From NCBI GenBank assembly GCA_003158495.1, contig PMJT01000242.1, positions 2,243-42,727 of the forward strand: a DNA stretch of 40,485 nt, read 5' to 3'. A program made the position numbers and the translations under genes. The stretch comes from Chloroflexota bacterium (GTDB taxonomy: Bacteria; Chloroflexota; Limnocylindria; Limnocylindrales; CSP1-4). Below the pieces are notes generated by a model. The model saw nothing but the letters and a program-made list of their open reading frames with translations, did no database searches and was not told the origin of the DNA. This document shows positions 30,935 through 38,914 of the stretch, piece by piece (within the stretch, counting starts at the first letter, position 1; the number at the start of each line of letters is the position of its first letter).

Positions 30935-31810
30935 ATGCGAGTACGCAAGGCGGTCTTCCCGGCTGCGGGTTGGGGAACCCGTTTCCTTCCGGCCACCAAG
31001 GCCCAACCCAAGGAGATGCTCCCTCTCGTTGACAAACCGGTCATCCAGTACGCCGTCGAAGAGGCGGTCGAGGCCGGCATCGAGCAGGTCATCATCGTCA
31101 CCAGCAGCCAGAAGCGGGCTATCGAAGATCACTTCGATATCAGCACGGAACTGGAGCAGCTCCTCGAGGCCCGTGGCGACATAGAAATGCTGCGGCAGAT
31201 CCGCGCCATCTCGGATCTCGCCCAGATCTCCTACGTGCGCCAGAAGGAGCAGCTGGGCCTCGGTCACGCGGTCCTGATGGCCAAGGACCTTGTCGGCCAC
31301 GAGCCGTTCGCCGTGATCCTGTCCGACGACGTCGTGGTGGGAGAGCGGCCATGCATAGGCCAGCTCATCCACGCCTACCAGGAGACCCACAGCTCGGTCG
31401 TAGCGGTGATGGAAGTGCCGAACTCGGAGACGAGCCGCTACGGCATCATCGCCGGCGAGCCGGCCGCCTCGGGCGACGAGCGCCTCTACAAGGTCACGGG
31501 GCTCGTGGAGAAGCCCGCACCGGAAGACGCGCCTTCCAACCTCGCGATCATCGGCCGCTACATCCTGACGCCCAAGATCTTCGACAAGCTCGAGCAGACG
31601 CCTCGCGGCGCGGGCGGCGAGATCCAGCTGACAGACGCGATCGAGGCGCTCATGAAAGAGCAGGACGTCTACGGCTACGCCTTCGATGGCGTGAGATACG
31701 ATGCCGGAACCACGATGGGATGGCTCAAAGCGTCTGTAGAACTGGCGCTGCAGCGGCCGGACATTGGAGACGAGTTCCGGCATTACCTGCAGACGCTCGA
31801 CATTAGCTGA
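30935..31810 (+). CDS. galU: UTP--glucose-1-phosphate uridylyltransferase
   Basis: The protein has 291 residues, normal for bacterial GalU. It makes UDP-glucose from UTP and glucose-1-phosphate in the cytoplasm. The N-terminus is diagnostic: KAVFPAAGWGTRFLPATKAQ, PKEMLPLVDKPVIQYAVEEA and VIIVTSSQKRAIEDHFD. Further on are LGLGHAVLMAKDLVG, AVILSDDVVV, the Lys-containing VTGLVEKPAPEDAPSNLAII GRYIL stretch and GGEIQLTDAI. ATG 30935 has GAGGG about 5 nt upstream. Its product feeds glycan synthesis, which fits the glycosyltransferase genes elsewhere in the window. It follows the Cys protein by 6 nt and precedes the PASTA kinase by 68 nt on the same strand. Confidence 0.97.
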   Translation: MRVRKAVFPAAGWGTRFLPATKAQPKEMLPLVDKPVIQYAVEEAVEAGIEQVIIVTSSQKRAIEDHFDISTELEQLLEARGDIEMLRQIRAISDLAQISYVRQKEQLGLGHAVLMAKDLVGHEPFAVILSDDVVVGERPCIGQLIHAYQETHSSVVAVMEVPNSETSRYGIIAGEPAASGDERLYKVTGLVEKPAPEDAPSNLAIIGRYILTPKIFDKLEQTPRGAGGEIQLTDAIEALMKEQDVYGYAFDGVRYDAGTTMGWLKASVELALQRPDIGDEFRHYLQTLDIS

Positions 31811-31878
31811 GTCATGTAGGTCCGGAGCGCCGCCGGGGTTCGGGCGGGGCATCTGAGCAATCTGTAAGGGGTTCAATC

Positions 31879-33738
31879 GTGGCCGAGATCGGAAGCGTGA
31901 TCGGGGGCCGATACAGGCTCCTCGAACTGCTGGGCGACGGCAGCTTCGCGGCCGTCTTCCGGGCCGAGGACCTCGAGCAGAAGCGGGACGTCGCCGTCAA
32001 GCTTCTCCGCCCCGAGTTCGCCGGCAATCCGGACTTTATGTCGGACTTCCGCTGGCAGGCGCGGGCCGCGGCCAGCCTCAGCCACGAGAACATCGCCTCA
32101 GTCCTCGATTTCGGCACGGATCCGCTGGGCACATTCCTGGTAACTGAATACGTGGACGGAGCGGACCTGGCCACTCTCCTGGCCCGCAACGGACCCGTTC
32201 CGCCGCGACGTGCCGCGCGGGCCGCCGCCGAGGTGGCCCGCGCTCTCGCGGTCGCTCACGCCCGCGGTCTCTTCCACGGCGACCTCCGCCCCGGCAACGT
32301 GATGGTCAGTCGCGACGGTCACGTCAAGGTCACGGACTTCGGCGTCGCCCGCGCGGCCGCGGCGGTCTCGGATGCCCTGTCTTCCAACATCAAGCGCCGT
32401 GACGACGCCGTCTCTGGCGGCGTGGGCGCGGCCGGCCACCGGCCCGCGGCGGTCCCGTCGGAATCGGCGGACGTCGACGCCCTCGGCAGGCTCTTCTACG
32501 AGATGCTGACCGGTCGGGTGCCGTGGCCCGGCGATACTCCCGAGGCCCGAGCTGAGGCCAGGCGGGCGGGACCGCCGCCGCGGCCGTCGAGGATCAACCC
32601 GGCCGTTCCCGCGGCCCTGGACGACATCGCCCTGCGGGTATTCGCCCCCGCACCACCGTTGCGCTATGCCTCGGCCGGGGCGCTGGCCGGGGCGCTCACG
32701 TCGTTCCTGGACGGCGCCGCGCCTGCAGAACCGGCCGCCCCGGTCGTAGCGGCCCCGGCAGTCCCGCCGGCTCCCGCGCCTGTTTCGCCCTACTCGGCCG
32801 GCGCCACTACCTTCGCAGGTATTGGCGGATCCGCGACGGCAGGTGCCGCCGCAGGGGCCGCTGCAGGGGCCGCTGACGGCGGTACTGCCGGCAGGGGCCA
32901 GCGGGTCTTCGCGCCGGGCGCCTACGCCTCCGGAGCGCCGGGAATAGACCAGTTCGGCAACGACGAAGACGAGATGAACGGCTACTCACCCGAGCCCCAG
33001 CGGCCGCGTAGGCCGATCCATCGTTCGGCGGATCCGGAGCCGGAACCCGAGCCGTCGGGCGCCAGCCCATGGGCATGGGTCGCCGGGGTCCTCGGCATTC
33101 TGGTGATCGCAATCATCGGAGTGATCATCATTCTCCTGTTCAATGGGAGCGCGTCTTCGGCCACCGTGTACGCGCCGTACCTGGTCAATCTCTCGTCGGC
33201 ACAAGCGCAGCAGACCGCCGCGGCCCAGGGCCTCGTGGTCACGATTACCACGACGCCGAACGACACGGACAAGGCCGACGGCACGGTGGTGGACCAGAAC
33301 CCCGCCGCCGGCATTGCCATGCACAAGGGCGACACGATCAACATCACGATCCTCGGAGGCCAGGCTCTGGTGCAGGTGCCCAACCTCGTCGGTCTGACCG
33401 AAAGCGACGCCCTGTCGCGGCTCCAGGCCGCCGGACTCCAGGCTGGCGTGCGAACCGACCAGTACGACCCCACGTTCCCGGTCGGGCAGATCATCAGCAC
33501 GAACCCGCGCCAGGGGATCTCGGTCCAGCGCAATTCCACGGTGGACTACGTGGTGTCCAAGGGGCCGCAGCCCACCGACACGCCGACTCCTACTCCTACG
33601 CCGACTCCTACGCCGACGCCGACTCCTACGCCGACGCCGACGCCGACTCCAACCCCGACCCCCAAGCCGACGCCAACGCCCACACCGGCTCCAACGCCCA
33701 CACCGGCTCCGACGCTGACTCCGGCGCCGACGGTCTGA
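31879..33738 (+). CDS. PASTA-domain Ser/Thr protein kinase, atypical catalytic core
   Basis: The protein has 619 residues from GTG 31879, with AAGGGG upstream. The kinase domain (~7-270) keeps the glycine loop (LLGDGSF), AVKLL Lys, DFG and a catalytic Asp in HGDLRPGN. It reads HGD-LR where HRD-LK is usual, has Gln in place of the alpha-C Glu (FRWQARAAASLSHENI), and lacks the normal SPE/APE and SDIYSLG segment, showing VDALGRLFYEML instead. An Ala/Pro-rich juxtamembrane stretch, one TM helix (~393-417) and two PASTA repeats (~422-490 and 491-560, e.g. VPNLVGLTESDALSRL) follow. The tail is a run of Thr-Pro repeats. PASTA kinases sense peptidoglycan and control wall growth. Whether this one is an active kinase is open. 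Confidence 0.88.
   Translation: MAEIGSVIGGRYRLLELLGDGSFAAVFRAEDLEQKRDVAVKLLRPEFAGNPDFMSDFRWQARAAASLSHENIASVLDFGTDPLGTFLVTEYVDGADLATLLARNGPVPPRRAARAAAEVARALAVAHARGLFHGDLRPGNVMVSRDGHVKVTDFGVARAAAAVSDALSSNIKRRDDAVSGGVGAAGHRPAAVPSESADVDALGRLFYEMLTGRVPWPGDTPEARAEARRAGPPPRPSRINPAVPAALDDIALRVFAPAPPLRYASAGALAGALTSFLDGAAPAEPAAPVVAAPAVPPAPAPVSPYSAGATTFAGIGGSATAGAAAGAAAGAADGGTAGRGQRVFAPGAYASGAPGIDQFGNDEDEMNGYSPEPQRPRRPIHRSADPEPEPEPSGASPWAWVAGVLGILVIAIIGVIIILLFNGSASSATVYAPYLVNLSSAQAQQTAAAQGLVVTITTTPNDTDKADGTVVDQNPAAGIAMHKGDTINITILGGQALVQVPNLVGLTESDALSRLQAAGLQAGVRTDQYDPTFPVGQIISTNPRQGISVQRNSTVDYVVSKGPQPTDTPTPTPTPTPTPTPTPTPTPTPTPTPTPKPTPTPTPAPTPTPAPTLTPAPTV
33577..33737 (+). repeat. Thr-Pro coding tandem repeat
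   Basis: Six-base units of the CCGACG/CCTACG/CCGACT type encode an uninterrupted Thr-Pro run that later varies to Ala-Pro-Thr. It forms the extracellular stalk at the end of the PASTA kinase and is prone to length change by slippage. Confidence 0.85.
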
Positions 33739-33739
33739 G

Positions 33740-34261
33740 CTATCCCTTCCGGGTTACCGCGCGTATGCCGCGGCGCCAGCCGGTCGGCTCGGAGTGGCCC
33801 GGCACGGGTCCCCACGGTCGCGAGCGAATAGAACCAACGTGCTGCTGCCCGTGGGGATCTGGTTCGCGGACCGAGCCCGACTCGGTCCACATGCCGTGGT
33901 TTGGTGCATCCTTGTCCGGCCCCACGTCGGTCGAGGCGGCTGCTCCCCACATGCCGGTCTGCTCCGCGGCGCTTGTTGACGCCGGTCCCGCGACGCGGCT
34001 CGTGGCCACCGCCGTCGCGGCCTCAAGGGCGCCGTCCAGCATGTGAATGGCCTCGGCCGGGGTCCTTTCCCAGCACGAACGCTCTTCCTCGCCGGTCAGC
34101 GGCTCGCGGCGCCTGTCCAGGGCGCAGTAGCCGAGCCGGCCGGCGACAGATCTTCGGAAGTGGCGGCAGGTCGCGCAGGAGGTGGTGGAGCGACGGCAAA
34201 CCCAGCACCGCGACGTCTCCGGTTGCGGTGATCCACAGTGCGGGCAGCGCCAGCTCGCCAT
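33740..34261 (-). CDS. Double zinc-ribbon protein, unknown function
   Basis: The protein has 173 residues from ATG 34261. It begins RCPHCGSPQ...RCWVCRRS, a four-Cys zinc ribbon (Cys 6/9/19/22). A second Cys set follows (SCATCRHF, GYCALDRR, SCWE) that could hold another metal or an Fe-S cluster. The rest (~75-173) is disordered. An upstream in-frame ATG (34360) was rejected because TACAAT sits exactly 6 nt before ATG 34261. It is convergent with the PASTA kinase, with only 1 bp between stops. No function is assigned. Confidence 0.75.
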   Translation of the reverse strand: MASWRCPHCGSPQPETSRCWVCRRSTTSCATCRHFRRSVAGRLGYCALDRRREPLTGEEERSCWERTPAEAIHMLDGALEAATAVATSRVAGPASTSAAEQTGMWGAAASTDVGPDKDAPNHGMWTESGSVREPDPHGQQHVGSIRSRPWGPVPGHSEPTGWRRGIRAVTRKG

Positions 34262-34267
34262 GTCGCG

Positions 34268-34273
34268 ATTGTA
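34268..34273 (-). promoter_or_regulatory. -10 element (TACAAT), leaderless start
   Basis: TACAAT on the minus strand is 5 of 6 matches to TATAAT and lies exactly 6 nt upstream of ATG 34261. No RBS is present. Confidence 0.6.
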
Positions 34274-34370
34274 GCTGCGAAGCGCGGCCACGGATAGCGG
34301 CCGCCCAGCCGCCTCAGACTCGATTCGCGACGCGAGACGCAGGCTCGGATCGGTCCGCACGGCGGGCCGC

Positions 34371-35576
34371 CTAGGTGGTGACGATGGCGGTCGTGGCCGA
34401 GACCTGATCGCCCGCCGGAGAAGTCAGAAGCACGCTGGCGTTGCCGTTGCCCACCGACGCACCCGAGATCGTCGCTTGCCACGTCGCCGTCCCGGTGGCG
34501 TCCGTCGTGAGCTCGGGTGAGACGATCGGGGCGAGGCCCTCGATCGCGACCGTGAACGTGGCCTTGGCGTTGGCGAGGGGCCCGCCGTTGAGCGAAGTCG
34601 CCCGGAGCGTGATCTTGATCGTGGTCTGCTTCGAAGCGGCGAATTTGCTCGGCGAAACCGACAGGTGAGCGGCCAGCTGGCCGTAGTCCCGGTTGACGGT
34701 CAGGCTGGTCGAAGCGGAATTCCCGGCCAGGTCCGTGGCCGACAAGTCGATCGTGTTCGGGCCGGCGACGACCGGGACGGTTAGCTTGAACTTGCCGTCG
34801 GCGCCCACGACCTGATTGCTGACCGCTCCGCCGAGGACCTCCTCGCTGCGGATCGTTATGGTGGCCCCGGCGTCCACCGTGCCGGTGACGTTCAGAGTCG
34901 AGGTCGACACCTTGGCCCCGGATGCCGGGGACGAGACAACGATCTTTGGCGGCGACGTCTTCAGGATGTAGGTCACGATCGGAGACGGCTGGCCTTCGCT
35001 GCCCGAGGTGACGAGCGTCGCCACGAAGGAGTTGCTGCCCACCTTCAGGGTCAAGGCCGGAGTTCCGAACCGGGTCGTTCCACCCACGACGACGTTGGCG
35101 ACCACGGCTCGATCCCCGGTCTTGCCAAGCAGGTAGACCCGCACCGTGTAGCCGGTCTTGCCGACCGTGGCGGTCGGCACCGTTCCCGCGAGCACGACCG
35201 TGGCCTGGTTCGTGTAGCCGCCGGCATCCGGAGTGTCCAGCGTAGGCGTCTCCAGCGCCACGCCCGAAGGCGGCACGGTCGCCGGAGCTTGCGACGTGAG
35301 GTGGCTCACGGCGTTGCCGAAGGCCGATCCGATGCCGCCGATGAAGCTCGTCGCCAGGCCCGTTCCGACGACCAGCGTGAGCAGCCCGAGCATGCAGATC
35401 GCGGCCACGATCACTATCGCCACGGGGCCTGGGATCTGCGGTCCGGTGCGGATGGGACGGTAGCGGCGGATGAGGTCCGACGGCGGGGCGGAGGCCCGAA
35501 TCGTTCGTCCCGGCAGCCGGTCGCTCGATGGCGGCCGGGGCCGTACGTGTGCGGCTCGTCGTTCTCGCATCGGCAT
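34371..35576 (-). CDS. Membrane-anchored Ig-like domain protein
   Basis: The protein has 401 residues. A basic cytoplasmic N-terminus (~1-48) precedes one TM helix (VAIVIVAAICMLGLLTLVVG, ~52-75). The exterior part has three or four beta-sandwich units: one near 110-205 (TVVLAGTVPTATVG), one near 212-300 starting IVVSSPASGAKVSTSTLNVT GTV (glucodextranase-B-like/Big pattern), and a Big-like unit at ~310-401 (ATFTVAIEGL, TDATGTATWQATISG). ATG 35576 is preceded at 6 nt by GACAAT; ATG 35570 is the alternative. It probably has an adhesion or wall-binding role. Neighbouring genes give no further clue. Confidence 0.8.
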   Translation of the reverse strand: MPMRERRAAHVRPRPPSSDRLPGRTIRASAPPSDLIRRYRPIRTGPQIPGPVAIVIVAAICMLGLLTLVVGTGLATSFIGGIGSAFGNAVSHLTSQAPATVPPSGVALETPTLDTPDAGGYTNQATVVLAGTVPTATVGKTGYTVRVYLLGKTGDRAVVANVVVGGTTRFGTPALTLKVGSNSFVATLVTSGSEGQPSPIVTYILKTSPPKIVVSSPASGAKVSTSTLNVTGTVDAGATITIRSEEVLGGAVSNQVVGADGKFKLTVPVVAGPNTIDLSATDLAGNSASTSLTVNRDYGQLAAHLSVSPSKFAASKQTTIKITLRATSLNGGPLANAKATFTVAIEGLAPIVSPELTTDATGTATWQATISGASVGNGNASVLLTSPAGDQVSATTAIVTT

Positions 35577-35582
35577 GCGGAT

Positions 35583-35588
35583 ATTGTC
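35583..35588 (-). promoter_or_regulatory. -10 element (GACAAT), leaderless start
   Basis: GACAAT on the minus strand lies exactly 6 nt before ATG 35576, with no RBS, matching the geometry of three other genes here. Confidence 0.42.
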
Positions 35589-35942
35589 GCATCACTGGGC
35601 CAGGGAACTCGCCGGAAAGACTCTTGCCCCCCGAAAGTGCGCCGACTCCTCGTTGGTAGGGTCTGCTCGCGGCAAGCGCGCCAGCCGTGCGCGCCTCGGG
35701 CGGATGGATGTACTCTGCTGTAGAGAGCGGCCGTCCAGGTGCGTTCGCTCAGGTTCGAGGCGACAGTGCAGGCACGCGATCCAAGGCCAGATCGGCCCCG
35801 CAACCCGGACGATGTGTCGACCGGGAACCGGGTCGCGCCCCCGAACCGATTCGGCCCCGGCGTCGGGTTCAGACCCGGCCCGCGCCCCTCATCGCCGCAC
35901 CCGAGCGGTCGAGTCGACACGCGCACTGTCCCCCGGTTCCCG
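35589..35942. other. 354 bp upstream of the folate operon
   Basis: No separate gene is supported. The frame of the small four-Cys protein stays open leftward to 35739 but becomes Arg/Pro-rich and patternless, so I treat it as leader. A near-palindrome (CTCTGCTGTAGAG) occurs at 35713-35725. No clear promoter was placed. Confidence 0.35.
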
Positions 35943-36245
35943 ATGACCCATAGTGACCCGGGCACCCCGAGCCGCTACCCGACGATGCCCATGACGCGCC
36001 GTGGTTTCGGCCTGCCGAACCTCCGCCGCAACGTCTGCCCGCACTTCTACATGACCGGCAGTCGCGGGGCCATCCCGATCCAGGCGCCGCACCTGCTCAA
36101 GGCTCTTATCCGCCAGGATCAGAACGTCTCTCGCTGCCAGCTCCGCGGCGGCGTGCATCTCGAGCAGGGCTATGTCAACGACGTCTGCCTAACACCCCGG
36201 TTCAACCAGTGCGTCTTCTATGAAGACGACCTGTCGAAGGATTGA
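35943..36245 (+). CDS. Small four-Cys protein coupled to folC
   Basis: The protein has 100 residues from ATG 35943; ATG 35985 and ATG 35991 are later options. The conserved-looking part starts at RRGFGLPNLRRNVCPHFYMT and contains four Cys (32, 65, 82, 90: NVCPH, SRCQL, DVCLT, NQCVF), suggesting zinc or Fe-S binding. It is otherwise soluble, with no membrane segment. Its TGA overlaps the folC TTG start by 4 nt (TTGA), so it is translated with the folate genes. I do not recognise the family. A role in folate or C1 metabolism is suggested only by position. Confidence 0.7.
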   Translation: MTHSDPGTPSRYPTMPMTRRGFGLPNLRRNVCPHFYMTGSRGAIPIQAPHLLKALIRQDQNVSRCQLRGGVHLEQGYVNDVCLTPRFNQCVFYEDDLSKD

Positions 36246-37594
36246 CGCCGAACCGGCTCGCCTACGCCGAGGCGCTCTCCGCGCTTGAATCGCGCGGTCG
36301 ATTCGGCATACGCCTCGGACTGTCGAGGACGCGCGCGCTCCTGGCCGGTCTCGGCAATCCAGAGCGCGACTTCCGTGGCGTTCTGATCACGGGAACCAAC
36401 GGCAAGGGCAGCGTCCACGCGCTGGTCGCTTCCGCCCTCACCGCGGCCGGTTGCCGGGTTGGCCAGACGCCGAAGCCACACCTCGTCACCTATCGGGAGC
36501 GGCTACAGATCGGCGGCGTCCCGGTAGACCCGGAGACCTTCGCCCGGCTCACCGGAGAGGTACTGTCCATCTCGGACCGCGTTGCCCGCCGGCACGGCGA
36601 CCCAACCGAGTTCGAGCTGCTGACTGCGATCACGTTCCTGTGGTTTGCCGAATCCGACATCGATCTGGCGGTGGTCGAGGTCGGGCTGGGCGGGCGGCTG
36701 GATGCCACTCACGCGTGGGACGGGGGAGTGGCCGCCGTCACGAACGTGAGCCTGGACCACATGGACCGGCTCGGCGACACGGTCGACGCGATCGCCAGGG
36801 AAAAGGCCGCGATCATCATGCGCGGCGACCTGGCCGTAACCGGGGCAACCGGCTCGCCGCTCGAGATCATCCGGCGGCGTGCCCGCGGAGTGGCCGCTCC
36901 CCTGACCGTGGTCGAGCCGGCGCCTATTCTGGCAGTGGACCGCAACGGCGTCGAAGTCGACCTGGGACTGCTGGGGCCGGTACGGATCGGGCTGCGCGGC
37001 CGCCACCAGGCCGCCAACGCAGCCGTGGCCGATGCGATCGTGGATGCGTTCGGGGCGGCCGGCATCGCCACGGTCCCCGACGCGGCCCGCCGGGCCGGCT
37101 ATGCCTCCGTTCAGTGGCCGGGCCGCCTGGAGCTGGTCGAGACAGGCGGCCGCGAGGTCCTCCTGGACGGAGCCCACAACCCTGCCGGGGCGGCCACGCT
37201 GGCGAGTGCGCTCGACGAGTTGGGGCCGCTCCTGCGACCCGGCCAGGCCACGCTCGTCCTGGCGATCATGGCCGACAAGGATGTCGACGGCGTCATCGCC
37301 GCCCTCGCGGCCTCGGCGTTCCTGCGCAAAGCCCGGGTCATCTGTACCGCCCCGTCCGGCGGCCGGGCCCTGCCGGCCGACCGGCTCGCGTCCCGCTGGA
37401 GTGCCCTCGCCGGTCGGCCGGCCGAGGCGATCGCCGAACCGGCCGCCGCCCTGGACGCGGCGCTCGCCACGGGGGACGGACCGGTCGTTCTGGCCGGGTC
37501 GCTGTATCTCGTGGGAGCGGCGCGAGCCATACTCGTCTCGGATCCGCTGCTCATCCCCGACCCGCCGATCCCGCACCTGGAGACCGTGCCGTGA
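36242..37594 (+). CDS. folC: Bifunctional dihydrofolate/folylpolyglutamate synthase
   Basis: The protein has 450 residues. It adds Glu to dihydropteroate (and polyglutamate tails to folates) with ATP. The Mur-ligase-type P-loop is ITGTNGKGSVHAL (~43-55). VVEVGLGGRLDATH and NVSLDHMDRLGDTVDAIARE follow, then the C-terminal domain with WPGRLELVE and LLDGAHNPAGAATLASAL. The N-terminus (LAYAEALSALESRGRFGIRL) aligns with the usual FolC opening, so TTG 36242 is the start. It has a poor RBS but is coupled to the preceding TGA by a 4-nt overlap. The stop overlaps folP by GTGA. It is the second gene of a four-gene folate operon. Confidence 0.96.
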   Translation: MTPNRLAYAEALSALESRGRFGIRLGLSRTRALLAGLGNPERDFRGVLITGTNGKGSVHALVASALTAAGCRVGQTPKPHLVTYRERLQIGGVPVDPETFARLTGEVLSISDRVARRHGDPTEFELLTAITFLWFAESDIDLAVVEVGLGGRLDATHAWDGGVAAVTNVSLDHMDRLGDTVDAIAREKAAIIMRGDLAVTGATGSPLEIIRRRARGVAAPLTVVEPAPILAVDRNGVEVDLGLLGPVRIGLRGRHQAANAAVADAIVDAFGAAGIATVPDAARRAGYASVQWPGRLELVETGGREVLLDGAHNPAGAATLASALDELGPLLRPGQATLVLAIMADKDVDGVIAALAASAFLRKARVICTAPSGGRALPADRLASRWSALAGRPAEAIAEPAAALDAALATGDGPVVLAGSLYLVGAARAILVSDPLLIPDPPIPHLETVP

Positions 37595-38529
37595 CCCCGG
37601 CCGAGCCCGCCGCGCGCGCACCCGGCGCCGCCGAACCCGGCGCCGCCGAATTCCGCGCCGCCGCGCGGTCGACGCCGCCGCCGACGCGCATCGGCCCGCG
37701 GGTGTTCGAGTGGGGGACTCGAACGTTTGTGATGGGCATCGTCAACATGACTCCGGACTCGTTCTCGGGCGATGGGCTCCTGGCGACTGTCGCGGACGCA
37801 CGAGGCGCGGCCGTGGAAGCGGCCGTGATCCAGGCGCGGCGCATGGTCGAAGAAGGGGCCGACATCCTGGACGTGGGCGGCGAGTCCACTCGCCCGGGCC
37901 ATGACACGGTGCCGGCGGACGAGGAGGCGACGCGCGTCTTGCCCGTCATCGCCGCGATCCATGCCGCCCTGCCGGACGTGCCGATCAGCGTGGACAGCGC
38001 CAAGCCGTCCGTCGCGGACGCGGCCATCGGCGCGGGTGCGTCGCTGATCAACGACGTCTGGGGCACCTCCACCGATGACGCCATGGCCCGCGTCGCCGCC
38101 GCCCTCGGCGTGCCGATGGTGGTGATGCACAACCGGGTCGAGCCGCTTTACGAGGACTTCGCGGCCGAACTGATCGCCGATCTGCGCGCGGCGCTGGACC
38201 GGGCAGTGGCGGCGGGCATGCCGCTCGAGAACCTCATCGTCGATCCGGGCTTCGGCTTCGGCAAGGCGGCCGAACACAACCTTGCTGCCATGCGCGAGCT
38301 GCCGGCCCTGCGGAGGCTTGGGAGGCCGGTTCTGCTCGGTACCTCGCGCAAGTCCACGCTGGGTCGCGTGCTCGGTGGCCTGCCGGTCGAGGAACGGCTC
38401 GAGGCCACGCTGGCCACGACGGCGCTGGCGATTGCCGGCGGCGTCGACATCGTCCGCGTCCACGACGTTCGGGCCAACGTTCGGGCTGCGCTCGTTGCCG
38501 ACGCCATCTGCCGTGGGGAGGACCGATGA
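37591..38529 (+). CDS. folP: Dihydropteroate synthase
   Basis: The protein has 312 residues from GTG 37591, which overlaps the folC stop as GTGA. It condenses dihydropterin pyrophosphate with p-aminobenzoate and is the sulfonamide target. Motifs are FVMGIVNMTPDSFSGDG, GADILDVGGESTRPG, ISVDSAKPSVADAAIGAGAS, NDVWG, MVVMHNR, IVDPGFGFGK, LLGTSRKST and RVHDV. The first ~35 residues are an Ala/Pro-rich extension not typical of FolP. The stop overlaps folB by ATGA. It is a complete enzyme with all loop residues present. Confidence 0.97.
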   Translation: MTPAEPAARAPGAAEPGAAEFRAAARSTPPPTRIGPRVFEWGTRTFVMGIVNMTPDSFSGDGLLATVADARGAAVEAAVIQARRMVEEGADILDVGGESTRPGHDTVPADEEATRVLPVIAAIHAALPDVPISVDSAKPSVADAAIGAGASLINDVWGTSTDDAMARVAAALGVPMVVMHNRVEPLYEDFAAELIADLRAALDRAVAAGMPLENLIVDPGFGFGKAAEHNLAAMRELPALRRLGRPVLLGTSRKSTLGRVLGGLPVEERLEATLATTALAIAGGVDIVRVHDVRANVRAALVADAICRGEDR

Positions 38530-38903
38530 CCGATCACGTGGCGCTTCTGAACATGCGTTTCGAGGGAAAGCACGGCGTGCTCGAGTTCGAGCAGACGACG
38601 GCCCAGCCGTTCGAGGTCGATGCCGAGCTCTACCTCGATCTCGGGCCCGCGGGCCGCTCCGACGACATCGAACTCACCATCGACTACCGGGAGGTCTTCC
38701 GGATCTGCCGCGAAGTCGTCGAAGGGCCAAGCTTCCGGCTGATCGAGGCCGTGGCCGAGACGATCGCCGGCCGCATCCTCGCCGAACTTCGGGCTGCGCC
38801 GATCTCCGAAGTCGTTGTCCGGGTCCGCAAGCCGCGCGTGGCCCTGCCGGGTTCCATCGATGCGGCGATGGTCGAGATCAGGCGCCGTCCCGCAGATTCC
38901 TGA
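38526..38903 (+). CDS. folB: Dihydroneopterin aldolase
   Basis: The protein has 125 residues, full length for FolB. It cleaves dihydroneopterin to 6-hydroxymethyl-dihydropterin and glycolaldehyde. Family features are NMRFEGKHGVLEFEQTTAQP (with the substrate-binding Glu after HGV), DIELTIDYREVFRI, SFRLIEAVAE and VRVRKPRVALPG with the catalytic Lys. ATG 38526 overlaps the folP TGA by 4 nt. It is the last gene of the operon and converges on the HtrA gene with 11 bp between stops. folK and folE are not in the window. Confidence 0.95.
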   Translation: MTDHVALLNMRFEGKHGVLEFEQTTAQPFEVDAELYLDLGPAGRSDDIELTIDYREVFRICREVVEGPSFRLIEAVAETIAGRILAELRAAPISEVVVRVRKPRVALPGSIDAAMVEIRRRPADS

Positions 38904-38914
38904 ACCCGCCTTCT

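Noticed and set aside
33577..33737. Non-coding satellite or CRISPR-like repeat
   Set aside because: It is the in-frame Thr-Pro tail of the PASTA kinase.
34096..35595. 499-codon minus-strand frame overlapping the Ig-like protein
   Set aside because: It is Arg/Gly/His-rich and patternless, while the other minus-strand frame has a TM helix, Ig-like repeats and a well-placed -10.
36451..37590. In-frame N-terminal extension of folP across folC
   Set aside because: The extension is an Arg/Pro-rich shadow of folC. GTG 37591 with the 4-nt overlap is the natural start.
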